A DNA stretch of 64,000 bases from Setomelanomma holmii (taxonomy: Eukaryota > Ascomycota > Dothideomycetes > Pleosporales > Phaeosphaeriaceae). Each line of letters starts with the position of its first letter. The stretch's first letter is position 1. Of the stretch, positions 21,189 through 33,000 are shown one piece after another. The notes under the pieces are model-generated. The model saw only the letters and a program-made list of their open reading frames with translations. It was not told the DNA's origin and searched no databases. Position numbers and translations under genes: made by a program. The stretch spans positions 1-64,000 of the forward strand of contig ML978162.1 in NCBI GenBank assembly GCA_010015745.1. The letters run 5' to 3'.

Positions 21189-21871
21189 GCAGTTTTTCGC
21201 ACTCTTTTTGTTTTTCTTGATTCATCTGGTGCGCATGATGTAATGAGCCTCACCATTGCGCATGTTTCGCTTGTAATTTTCTCGTCGCGCCTTCTTCTTT
21301 TGGGCATTCTTCCATTGCCGGGCGGTCGCCTCCATCCTGCACCGCAAACGCCGCATGGGTACCGCGCGAAAAAATTCGTTTCTCCATCGAAGTTATTGCT
21401 AATCACTTTCGGCCGAGTCCACGAATGCCCCAGCGTTGCAGCTTCCCTGATATGAGGTGCTCGGATTAGGCAATACCAGAGCCTGCCCACAGTATCCCTT
21501 CTGGACGAATTTCAGTACACCGTTAGACGGCTTGTTCATAGCGGATTACAATCACTCATTATCACAATTCAAAGCGCAAGATTCTGGTCCTTTCGTTCTA
21601 CGTCTCGAACTCTCAACCTCAAACCCAGTATCTCGTGTGCACAATCAGCAATCGTTTCAATGACCTAGCAGTTGCACAGCCTTTTGACAAACAGCCTGAT
21701 TGAAGGCTCAAGTATCATGCTATCGAAGGCACCCTGGTCTAGTCTTCCTTAGAGTACTTTATAGCTCCTCCCTTGTTGCGCACACAGCGACAAATTCCGT
21801 ACTCGCCAAGACCTTTGCGATCCATACCAAAGGAAAACCCGTTTGATCCATTGACTGACTAGTAGATCTAG
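21189..21871. other. Region upstream of the Ser/Thr-rich gene
   Basis: Probably contains the unresolved 5' exon(s) of the next gene. An open stretch at about 21765-21840 (..SVLAKTFAIHTK..) may be one of them. No start codon or signal peptide could be placed. Confidence 0.35.
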
Positions 21872-23586
21872 CTACTGAAACCTCGATCTCGACATCGGTC
21901 TCAACCCGGCAGCTACCCGCGATAAACAGTAAAGTGAAGCTTCTTGTACCTTCCAAGCATAGGATGGTGTGGTAATACTCTACCTACCACATACGTCAGC
22001 TTCGAAGAACCCATGCATGAAGCTGCCCATCACCAGAGCTGCAAGTGTTCTACAAGCTCTGAATACTGACTCACTGTTCTAGTTACCGAAACTCGAATGA
22101 GCTTGACTACGCTGCCTGCAGAGACAATCGTCTCAACAGTACAACTTCCAGCCATCACAAGCTCACTTACTCGTAGGCAATCTCCTTGAACGACAGAATG
22201 CTCTCGATACTAATATGCTCTTGTAGCTACCGAAACTCGGGTCAGCTTGAGCAAGCTGCTCGCTGAGACAGGTATCTCAACAATCCAACTTCCGGCTATT
22301 ACTAGTTCGGTAACAGGTATGTAGTCTCTTGATTGTCCGCACATGATATACAGGGCATCACAACACCGTAATGTCTCGATTCCAAGAGATTCGGCATAAG
22401 TCGCGGGCAATGTGCTGTGCGGGCAGCTGATCTTCTTCCGTACCCTAATATATTGGAAATGGCTATGCTAACGTCGTGTTGTAGCAACGGTAACATCCTT
22501 AAGCACGACGTCAGTCGTGAGCATCTCGACTTTGCCGCAGACGACTGTCACTCAGGTGTGAGCGATTCATGCTTGAGGCTCACTACCCATGAGCTAATAA
22601 AGTCAGACACTCGACTTCGCTACGGCAACGGCGACGCAAACATCGACGGCAATTGCGTTATCGACTCTAAGCATTCTGGCCACGAAAACGATAAGCTCAA
22701 CAAGCGTGGCAGTTCGGACTGAGACCTCAATTCAAACGACGCATATCGCAGCCACGACGAGCTCCCTCACGTTCGCAGGCTCAGCTACCACCAAAGTCTC
22801 GGCAATCTCTACTGTCGTGGCATTGAGCACCACGACCCTGCCGGCAGTTACAACCACAATTCCTGCTACGACACTCACGGCTATCCAAACTGTTACGTCG
22901 CTCTCTATTCGCGAAGTGCCAACAACTATCAGCACTATCCAGACGATTACGAGTGAACGACTTGTCACGTCAAATGCATTTGTTCCCACTACGCTACCAG
23001 GCGTGACGCAGACGAGCTTCATTCCGGCGACGACAGTGTCGATCGTCCTTACCGAGACAAGCATAAGCACTCGCACGTCCACGGGAACTCTCGTCTTCCA
23101 AACTTCTACTACTACCCTATCAGTAGCCAAAACTGTCACGGCTCCGGCAGCCGCTGCCCTTCAGGCTCAAGCAGCGCGGGAGACGCCAGTCACTATGATT
23201 CAGACTCGCATTTCCACCGTGATACGCACAGTATCGTACGCACAGTATCGGAAACCCAGGTTACGCGCACGAATACGTCTACGCGATCCATCATCCGCAC
23301 CCTCACATCTGTGCGCACTGTCAGCGCCGTGCAGACCCGATCGATCACTAGGACCATCACGCAGTCGGCCAGGACGATAAACCAGGTCCGCATCAGCACC
23401 ATTACACGGTTCGTGGCTACTGTGACGAGACCGACTTCCACTATTACCCGACCGGCATCTACGGTGACAAGGGCTACTACAATTACGCGGTCTGCTTCAG
23501 CAGTAACGCGCGCAGTAACACGTACTATCACGGTCACGAGGCCTGCGCAGGCGAAGAGGTGGTTTGAGGGCGCTGGAAGGCGATAG
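21872..23586 (+). pseudogene. Ser/Thr-rich repeat protein, repeated exons, frame broken by a 14-bp duplication
   Basis: Five exons can be read: 21872-21928, 22083-22172, 22227-22316, 22485-22555 and 22607-23586. Exons 2 and 3 are both exactly 90 nt, and exons 1-3 all start within the same codon position and encode related text (TETRVSL...ETxxSTxQLPAITSS), so they look like in-frame exon duplications. The introns between them have CTGAC or CTAAC/CTAAT boxes. The last exon is a long Thr/Ser/Val/Ile-rich stretch that passes into an Arg-containing ITR/VTR repeat (TVTRPTSTITRPASTVTR) and ends KRWFEGAGRR. At 23224-23250 a 14-bp tandem duplication shifts the frame, so the present frame ends at 23380; with one copy the frame is open to 23586. 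Composition suggests a surface or low-complexity beta-rich protein, but no signal peptide was found. The 5' end is unresolved. Confidence 0.55.
23224..23250. repeat. 14-bp tandem duplication causing a frameshift
   Basis: ACGCACAGTATCGT is followed at once by ACGCACAGTATCG. One unit is 14 bp, not a multiple of three. With a single copy the Thr-rich frame upstream joins the TR-repeat frame downstream. Confidence 0.85.
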
Positions 23587-24103
23587 ATGACGATGCCAGG
23601 AAGAAAGGATGAGGAATGGAGATGAGAAGAAACCAGAGTATTGAGGAGACCAATCTGACAACAAACAATTTCGACGATAGACAAATGATGGCGGAGCATT
23701 AAAGCATGCACTCTGGACTCGTGATTCTTGGTTGAGCGCTTTTACTTTTCGCTTCGCGCACATTAGCAGCATTTTCAGCGTAGGGAATCATGCTTAGCTT
23801 ATAATGATTGAGTCACTCATATTTCGACGCTTGATAGTTTCTGAACGCACTTTATGCATGTAGTCTTCGCAGGGCATCGGCTCTTATGGTAGGTGTCTGT
23901 TGCAAAGTCTGCGTGACTGCGAATTTTCGACAATCTCACCTCCCAGACGCCCCAACGAGGTAAAGGTAGACCGTTTGCCTATTTCAACTCAAGGTGAGCG
24001 AAAGACTTAGCCCGGAAGTGAGTATAGCATATAAACCTCATATCCCCACCGCTCTCCATGACCTCTTTGTATACTTGAATATAGCAATAACAATAACACA
24101 GTC
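23587..24103. other. Intergenic
   Basis: No gene recognised; downstream flank of the Ser/Thr-rich gene and promoter side of the next. Confidence 0.4.
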
Positions 24104-25421
24104 ATGGACACCATCATCCAACCGCTGGTCAAGATCTGGCCACAATGTCCTCCTACTATCCAAGCCTCCAAGTTCTCAACAATTACCGCCGCCGATATCA
24201 AGACAGCCAAGGACTTCCCCGAAATAGTCAATCCGCCAACGACAGGAGCTGGAAGATCTAGACCATCAGCCACCGAAGTCGGACGTATCATCTTCATGCG
24301 GCACGGGCATTTACAAGATGTGCTGATGCTTGAGGTGACTGGTGATGTCACTGATGCCAAAGCTCGGATACAGTAGTGCCAGGGGTCAAAAGGCTGGTGG
24401 GCGGGAATCAAGAAGCAGGTGAGATCGTTCAAGCCCATTCATTTTTTTTAACGCGACCATGCTGACAGCTGTAGATCCTCAGCGACGTGTACGGCGCCAA
24501 TTCATTCCTCCGCAAGTATGTCTTTGGAGAGATATCCCATGCTGATTGCTCGTACAATATTGAGAAATGGGATCTGGCATGCCAGCAGATCCGCATGGAA
24601 ATGTAAGCAAGTCCTGAAATCAGGAATGGGTATGAGGCGTTCACTGACTCTTCGACAAATTCTTAGGCCCACAGTAGATGTCGACCCTGTAAGGCATGCA
24701 GAGTGCACCGGAAAGATCGAGAGGCTCGAACAAGCCATGGAAACGCTGCGTAAGAAGGTCAAAGGTACGTAACAGCAAGTTTCACTGCTGCATTTGGGAC
24801 ACGTACTGACTTCACATCGCTCCAGACGTATATCGCCGCGAATGCGAGACACATAATGGTCTAGCGGCTAAGGCCAAGAGAAAGAACACGAAGGACCGAG
24901 CTACGCGGTTCGCAGAATTCTACCGCGCAAAGATGGAAGACAAAAACCTCCTGCAACCGCCCCAGCGAACATTTTCCACCGTTGAGGAAGTTATCGCCGC
25001 GAAACCGGTGCCACTGCTGTGCCGCGACAAAGATGCCTACAAGGACTTCTCGACATTGAAGATGAACGATATTGATGTCTTCGCCTCGGTCTTTGGCATC
25101 GTTGGCTCAGTCGCCGACATACAGTCCATCAAGGACGACACTCAGCTGTCGCGTCTGTGGCGATGGCGTCTCTGGAAAACCTGCACCATCATTCATGACA
25201 AGGTCTATAGGGTCGAGGTTATCAAGATGCAGCTCAAGCAGATCCTTCCGTTTCCCTCAAGCGTGAAGGTCGACGAGGCAGGTGTTTCCAGCGCCATCTG
25301 CAGGCTTGATGCCAAGGTCAAAGATTCTGAGTTTGGCTCTTGGAAAGATGTGCCCACGTTGACTGTAAGTGGCCGCCAGCCGGAGAAAGTCAGCGAAAAC
25401 GAGGATGACGGCAACGAGTAG
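24104..25421 (+). CDS. Unrecognised protein, first of a tandem paralogue pair
   Basis: Four exons fit: 24104-24418, 24475-24602, 24667-24764 and 24826-25421, with introns of 56, 64 and 61 nt that carry CTGAC boxes. The product (~378 codons) starts MDTIIQPLVKIWPQ, contains an IIFMRHGHLQ stretch, a helical charged middle (coiled-coil-like, residues ~150-225) and a C-terminal part with DIDVFASVFGIVGSVADIQSI and an Arg/Trp-rich WRWRLWK segment. A TAG lies in frame at 24374-24376. It may be a nonsense mutation, or it may be removed by a 41-nt intron (24342-24382, GTGATG...CCAG), which also keeps the frame. The downstream copy at 25990-27031 shares the exon layout and text. No family was recognised; the RHG motif alone does not make it a phosphoglycerate mutase. 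Confidence 0.55.
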
Positions 25422-25989
25422 ATAATTGGGACCAGTCTCGGTGAGCTAGTGGCCGGTCAGTTTTGTGGTCCCTCTTCGACAATTCTCAACTCGGGAGCGC
25501 TTTTGACATCGCATTATCTCAACCTCACTTTCGGGTCAACGTCAAGTGATGGGGCAAGGTTTGAGAGCAAGACACTATCCTTTGATGCCATGCGTGAGGA
25601 AATGGACGAAGGCATTAGATATGTGCTTTGGATATCCACTAGACGTGAGCATGAATCTTCATGAAATAGTAGTTCAATCTGGTGTACAAGCCGGCTGTCA
25701 TTTGTGCTTTCGTGAGGATTCATACTCGACATCAATATGCCAGCGACTACGTGCAGAAGGTGCCCATTTCGCACTTGGCCCGTCCCTTTATGTGTCGAGC
25801 AGCAAGAACGGACTCATCAAGACAATCGACAAACTCAATAGCTGAAAATGTCTTTGCTGAAGAAGAATAGATGATTGTCGAGCAACCTCTCCGCCACTTG
25901 CTGTTGAAGCCGATGTAAGCTCGATCATGTCGTGATGGCGTGGGAAGTAGACTTGGCTCCTTCTTCTCCTCATCCTCATACCTACCATT
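25422..25989. other. Spacer between tandem paralogues
   Basis: Short plus-strand frames here (72 and 99 codons) have no recognisable content. Confidence 0.35.
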
Positions 25990-27031
25990 ATGGATACCTC
26001 GGCCCCCAACTAGCCAAGTTCTGGCCTCAAGTGCCGCATATCATTAAAGCTCATGCAGTGCGGAAGACGCCGAGCATGAACATCAAGCGAGGGCAGGACT
26101 TCTCTGAGCGAGTCGACGCTCCCACTACCGGCAACGGCCGTGAACGTACCCACATCCTGGAGATATGCGAGTGTTGTTCATGCGGCACGGACATATCTCG
26201 GATGAGCTTTTCGGCGAGGTCTGTGATCAACTCGAGGATCTCGCCGTCGTGGGGAAGTCCAAGACGAAGTGGACGGACGTGAAGAAGCAAGTGAGTATCG
26301 ATCGGCAACCCCTTAGTATCACAATCAGGCTGACATCGATAGATCCAATCTGATGTCTATGGGGCGAGCTCATTCCTCCGACGATACGTGTATGTTGAGA
26401 TTTCTGCTGAAAATTGTGCCAACGATGTCGAGCGCCTAGATCTAGCGATTCGACAGATCAATGCCGAGATTCAAGACCACCTTGACGCAAGAGCTTCTTT
26501 GACGGCAGGTACTCTCAACGCATAGGCCGGCGGCTAGGGAGAATGTCGTGATGTATGCGCAATGCACAGCCAAGGTCCGAGAGCTCCAGACTGCGATCGA
26601 GACATTGTGCGCGACGCTTCAATACGTGACTTCAACGAATACAGATCTCGTTTAGGCACTCACTCCTGAACCTAGATACCTACCGACGCGAAAAGCAAGA
26701 GCAGTTAGCGAAGGCTAAGAAGGCTGAGAAGAGCCAAGATAGGAGAAGGGCCAGTGTCCACGCTCGATTCTGCCTCAACAAAGCAGAAGACCCCAAGCTC
26801 CTCCAACCCTCTCAGCGAGTCTACGTCAACACCGCGGGGATGATCGCTACGAGGCCCGTCTATCTTTCCGATCGTGGAGACGGTGGAAGCGGCCCATTCT
26901 GGAGACCGAGAATCACCGATCCGGACGTCTTCGTTTCGATATTCGGCCACGTCCATACCGTGGCTGGTGTCCTCGTTATCCGTAACGACGCCAAGTACAA
27001 TAAGCTCTACGCACGTCAGCACAAAATCTGA
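25990..27031 (+). pseudogene. Decayed second copy of the 24.1-kb gene
   Basis: The copy follows the first in order: an ATG at 25990 (MDT.., frame lost within ~8 codons), then PQLAKFWPQVPHIIKA and FSERVDAPTTGNGRER in a second frame, then RVLFMRHGHISDEL...DVKKQ in a third, an intron (GTGAGT...ATAG) at the same place as in the first copy, QSDVYGASSFLRRYV, further intron-like gaps, and TDPDVFVSIFGHVHTVAGVLVIRNDAK near the end. At least two frameshifts (around 26000 and 26160) and a premature TGA at 27029-27031, compared with the first copy, make it non-functional as read. The shared intron positions show a whole-gene duplication rather than retroposition. Confidence 0.6.
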
Positions 27032-30000
27032 GGTGGCGACGGAGAGCCACTGAAGCGGAGATGGGGGAGAAGAAGGAGAACAGGAAGGATCGCGGCCAGA
27101 CAGGCTTGCGAGGGCTACTTAGCGGATAGACGAGGCAGTGCGGAGGTATTCGCGCATATCGAAGAAGTCAAGTTGAAAGTAATAATCTCTCCCAGGTAAC
27201 GTTGATGATAGAAACAACAAGTAAAGACAGTTCTATTGCGAGCAGAGGCGACGACACATCTTATAAACGCTTTCCAACGACATTCATGTCTTTGTCGGCA
27301 ACAACTTCTCTATGTAGCTCTGGAGGATACCAAGCGTTCGCAATCTGTTGTTTATGAAAAGAACGTGAGCGAAGGGTACAGCGACAAGATCGGGGGCGGT
27401 CGGCCGGAGAACGAGGCAAGCGAGAGGTCTTCGCGTCTGTTGACGAGCTGGATAGCGAGATCGTGAGGCACTGTAGGTTGCTTGCCTGCCGCGTAGTGGT
27501 TCAATTGATTGCAGTGACATACTTGGAGCTGCACAGATGGGATAGAAGATCGCGCAAGAAGTAGGGGGTGATATGTCTATGATGGGCGTGCGAACTTGGG
27601 GAATATACTTGCAATGCATGTCAACACTTATTTTATTCCTAATATCCTAGGCTTCGATATAAAAGGACATCTCGTATCTATCTGGGACCGCGCAGAGATT
27701 GTATGAGATGTAAATGCGTTGTGAAGAAGCCATAGAGCTACCTGCAGCAGAGGAGTCGGACGACTGCGCGTACTCCAAAGCACTCGAAGAGACACTCAGA
27801 AAGCATCTCGGTCGCCTTCACCCACTCATCCCCTCGGTCTCGACTAACCTAACCTGTGCGGCATCCTCCAGCAAGGCGCATCTTCGGCCCCATCGCAACG
27901 GCTCCTTCCAGCATTGCCCGCACACACATGCACGATTCTCCTCGCCGTCACATCTCCTCAACCCTACCTTCCTCCAACGTGAACCTACTTTCGCTCAAAC
28001 TCGGCGTAGATCAATATCGAAAGGATTCGTTTCTTCCAATGGTGGTCACAGGATCCGCATGTCAACGAGTCAGTCCAACCACGCGATAGCTGCACAACGG
28101 TCCGTAAAAGGCTGATCGCCGTCGCTTACCCCAAGCGCCCTTGTCCTCAACGGTCATGACGGACAACGCAACTGGTATCTCGGCCCACATGCGTCCTGAT
28201 TAAGCCTCGGCAGCTGGCTTTGTCGATATTGGAGGGTACAATAAGTGGCTGATCGCGGTGCGTTGTATCCAGCGATTGCCGGTTGAAGATGTGCTTGTGT
28301 GGGAGGCGACGGGCGTCAAGACCGATGTGTGCGGTTTTCCTGTTTTGACGGGCGCGCGAGCGCGAAGGATGCTGGTATATGCCGGCGCTGTGCAAATCCG
28401 GATCCGAAGAGGAGTCTCGACGACGTATTTGTGCGTCAAGACGACGAAAGTGTGCCCAACACACACCCTTTCGCACACTCGCAACGCAAGTGGAGCAACG
28501 GAGCCGCCGAGCCGCTGCATCCAGCTCTCCACATCAACGGTCGCTAGCCAGCGCTCGCGCGATCCGGGATAGCCGTTGGCCAGAAAGAGATTTTGCAGAC
28601 GGGGATGCACGTCAAAGGAGGGCAGAAGGTAGCTGAAGCAGGAAAGACGCGTGCAGAAGTGGTCTAAGGGAAAACACGAAACGGACGACTTACCACGCGT
28701 GTTGTATGCACGCCGCTGGCTAGCTTACCTGGTTGTTGGGAGCCAATTGCTATGTGTCGTGCTCGCGCAGCCTCGCGACAACGCCTTGTCGGTGCTTTGA
28801 ACCCAAATGTCCGTTGAGCGTCAACGACCATCCGACTCTCCTTGTGTACTTACTCGCAGCTTACTGTGATTTTCCCCTATCGTGGCCATGACTAACAGAA
28901 TGTCAGCGCGAGGTATCTGATACTCACCGGCGCCATGCGCTGACAAGGGCATAAAGCGCCTCACCAACCACTTCACCGGCGCAGAGCCTTCCAAACACCC
29001 TGGCAGTCTTACACACACCCCACATATGGGCCAGAAGAAAGATTAGCACCGCCGCGCCACATCAGCAGCCTTGCGCGTGGGTGCCCGACTCCTGTAATTG
29101 CGCGCGAGGGTGAGATGCGCTGCTCCGACCGACCGTCACGGCGTTTCGCGCATCACACCGCGCAAGGGGTGGTTCCAAGGAAACTCGCATCCGCTCCACT
29201 TTCTCCTCTTCGCGAACCGAGCCGCGGCTTCTCTCGCAGCGTGCGTCTGCAACTTGAGACCGTGCCGCAAATCAGGGCACGGGAAGATGACAACGGGAAT
29301 GCCGTACGCACACAGTTCGTCGGACTCGTCATGATATCGAAAGGCACGTAGATGATGGTGGAATCTCAGTTATAAATAGCGGATTAGCGTAACGTAACAG
29401 CTTTCCTACCTCGTGGTTTGCGGTGCTCGCTTGTCGTCTTGTACCCCGCTGTCCAGCGTCTCGTTCGTGTCAGCCGCCTCATCCCATCGGCGCCTGCCCG
29501 CATCTCTATTCGCACATTGCTCGTGACCTGAGGCAGAAGTAGGCGCGCATTCGTGGCTGCCTTCGTCAGATCGATGCAAGCGATGGAGTTCGCAAGTAAG
29601 CGTGTGCTTGCAGTCAGAAAAATGCAGATGGCTACGAAGGCCTGAGACATTGCAAGTCTGCCGCGAGCCCCACGGCCTCCGGCGCAACCTGTCAGACGTC
29701 GCGTGGCTCTCGCCGTACCCGATGTGTAACCTGAAAGCAAACAGACCGTCGGACAGAGACTGTGTGGGACGAAGGCGTGGTCCCGAGAGCAAGGGCTCGG
29801 GTTCGTGTTCCTTTTGCTAGACACTGGCTGATGGACCCCGGAAAACACGAAGAACATGCACCTTGGCGGCGAGTGCCGTAGGCCACTAAGTAATTCGCGC
29901 TGGACATGGAGGCTGCAAGAGTGTTGTGGCTCGTTGCAGGTAGGCGAGGGGCGAGGCAAGGGCAGACCTTAGCGAAAATCAGAGCATGTCGTGCAGAGCA

Positions 30001-33000
30001 GCGCACTGGATGATGATGTGGAATGTTGAGAGATGAGCTACGTTTCATGGAGGACCTCTAGCGTTCGTCCATCGATTGGAAACCCTGCTGAAGCTCTGTC
30101 GCAGCTCGTCCGTTTGCGCAATACGTTGTCAGCAGCGCATGGGTGTTCGCGAAATTGGAGGGCAAAGCGAAGAGCTTGTGGGGAAGGCTCGTTCGCGTTG
30201 CTCCATGTTTGAGATGAAGTTGAAGGTGGCACGGCACTATATTTATTCCGCAAATCATCGGTCTCAGCGCTGAGTGGCATTGCCCTTTTCTACCTCCATG
30301 TAAAGCTGACCATGGTAATGGAAAAGAGTGTGCGCCGCCGGTCAGGTACCATAACGGCCTTCCACAACGGAGTTCGTGGGATAAGGGATGCTTGCAACAA
30401 CGACCGTCAAAGGATGTATGGGTCCAATACTGTATTGCAGTGATGGCAGCGTGTGGCGGTCGTTGCAGCGAGGCTCCGTGACGTGTTCGTCCAGGTTGCT
30501 GCACTGAAGTCGCAAGTGTGCCGAACATGGATCGCTGTGGGTCACCGACGAACCTCGCGACATGCATTCAGCCTCGACTGTGCAGGGACCTATAGCCAGG
30601 CTACATCAGGAAGTATCGACTGATGTGGCCGAAGATTACCCCGAACCATGACAGTTACAAGAGTGCTTGTTATATAAGACCACTACACCTGTATGTGCGC
30701 TTGGGCCTCACGGACCGAATACCCAAAGACGCCGGTCCCTGCAACGTCTAACCGCACGTACTATGACCAGCCCCACGCATGCTTTCCGTTCGATAGATGA
30801 ACCATAGCATGATGACCCTTGAACAGTCTATGCATGACATGGAAAAGCGGAACTGTGTGTGAAGCTGGGACGAGCTTGTTCTCGTGCATCTGGGGTAATC
30901 AATCTGTTGCACCGGGTCTGATCTCGAAATGCTATTTTGACCTTGTGCAGCTGAATTGGGCATTCTTGGGGGCCGCATTGTTGTTGAGGCCATGGGTAAG
31001 TGCCGAAAGAGTAATTGTGAGGGATGAGCTGAATAGTCCCGGTAGCGACAGAGCTGTTCGAGGCCTGACTGGAGGGCGCGATGTGGGTAGGCGAGCGGTT
31101 CTTCTGACGAGACTTGCACGAGTGGGCGGTAGAAGACCATGATGCTGTCCATCCATGGTTCCTGGCATGTGTTAATGAGGTCGAATGAAACATCCACTGA
31201 GTTGGAGAAGACAATGATTGGCGCGAATGTATCGAACGAAGTCTGGCCTCAAGTCAAGTTGCAATGCTTCTCATCTGCCGTCACAATGATTGCGATGATC
31301 GCTGGTATACAACGAAGTTAGCGTCGACATAGTCATAGTGCCGATTTTAATTTGAGGGAGCCCAGTGGCCGGGCTCTTGGATGCCAGAGCGACCTTTTAG
31401 GCAACATGGCAGAGACCATGCTGACCTGGATAGGCTTTTGGCAACATTTGGAGCATTCTACAGCGATACCTTTAGGCATTGGATTCAGGAATACGGTTCC
31501 GTAGTCAAGTCTTACGCATGCGTGGACGGTCTGCGATATGTCAGCTTTCTGAGAACCTCACATGTGTGTCATTGGCGGAGCCAACCTATCATAAGACCGC
31601 TGACAATCGATGGTTGCTACGCATGAATGAGAGACAGGACCGTGCCGGAAGGTTTACCGGCATCCAGCAGCCTCTCCCCCTCAGAGACAGTCCACCACCC
31701 CACGGTCACCTGCGCAACAACCCTGCCGAGCAACGAGGAAGAGCTGGAATATCGACACAGAAAATGTAGAACGTGAGCGAGCAAACACACCATGTGTAGA
31801 CTGCGGCTGAATTTGTCCAAGTACAGATAAGTCATGCTAAAGCGCCTGCACGCGATGCCGACTCTGCGCAATAGGCGATCGACACTACGCTGGATGAGTG
31901 ATGGAGACTGCATCGTGGTGGGTCGAAGTGGCAAAGATCATCCGATTTGAAGACGTTGAGGCGTTATCATCCTGCAGTGGTGTGCTGTCACCGCCAGGTC
32001 TCCACAGCTCGTCGCCCAGAGTGGTGACTGCTGAACCCTCCGTCTCATGCCACCACGTCAAGTGGCCTGAACTGAAAGTATGATCGTACAGTAGGCATAG
32101 CCGTGATAAGTGACGAGAGCCGACTTGTTCTTGCAGAGACTGTTCTAAATTCCTCTGGCCGTTGGGTATCATGGTGTCTCCTCCAGGCACGATGCTCTAT
32201 CGACTCGCCTGTTCGACCCATGACACTGGTCAGTGTTCAATGATTTACGTGTACAGAGACGTGTGTCCATAATCAGCGCATCAGGTGCGCATGAGGAGAG
32301 TGTGATTGGACCGGACTGCTCCGCTCTTTCCGTATGATAGCATGACTTTTTCCACGCCGCGCTTCGAGCCTTCGTCGATGCAGTATTGTTGAGTGCCGTC
32401 AGGTTGCTTGTGTGTCATGTTGCCAGCCATGAGCAAGCTGACAACAGCTCGTCTGGACGACTCCATGATCAACAACATTAAATTCTAGAGTCGCTGTGTC
32501 CATGTAGCCCAATCAGGAAAGTATTGTGTATTTGTCACCATGATGTGCTTGCGGTACTGAGAAGCCGAACAAGGAATACGCCACAGCGACTAGACAAACT
32601 CTGCAGAACTCCCAGCCAGGTTGTTGAGTAAGGCGCTTCCAAGAGTATGTCCAGGTAACGACGAACATAGTTGTCGCCCATTATCGACCGCAAGCTACAA
32701 TGAGGTGTGATTAGTTGCTGGGCTTGATGGTCAATATTAACGACTGTGACCGATTCGGTGAGTTCGGCGAGGTCAACCCGTGCCTGCCACTGTCTTCATC
32801 GTCGCGAACTTGGCACAAGGCCAGGTCGTGAGAAGCGCCACTGCGGCCGTCTCGGCATTCTTGCAAATCCCTGACCGCTACAGGACATGATCAACGCCCG
32901 AGCGCTGCTCCAGTCTTTCTTTGGTAGCCCGCAGGACGAATCGAGGATCCTATATAACTTCGTGGTATTATTGATTACCAGGAACAGCGCTGTGACTTTG

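Noticed and set aside
24280..24330. RHGH motif (IIFMRHGHLQ) suggesting a phosphoglycerate-mutase fold
   Set aside because: Only this short motif fits. The later catalytic His and the rest of the fold are not visible in either tandem copy.
29384..29959. 191-codon minus frame with a hydrophobic stretch, possible secreted protein
   Set aside because: The hydrophobic part lies in the middle of the frame, composition is unlike a protein gene and nothing supports it.
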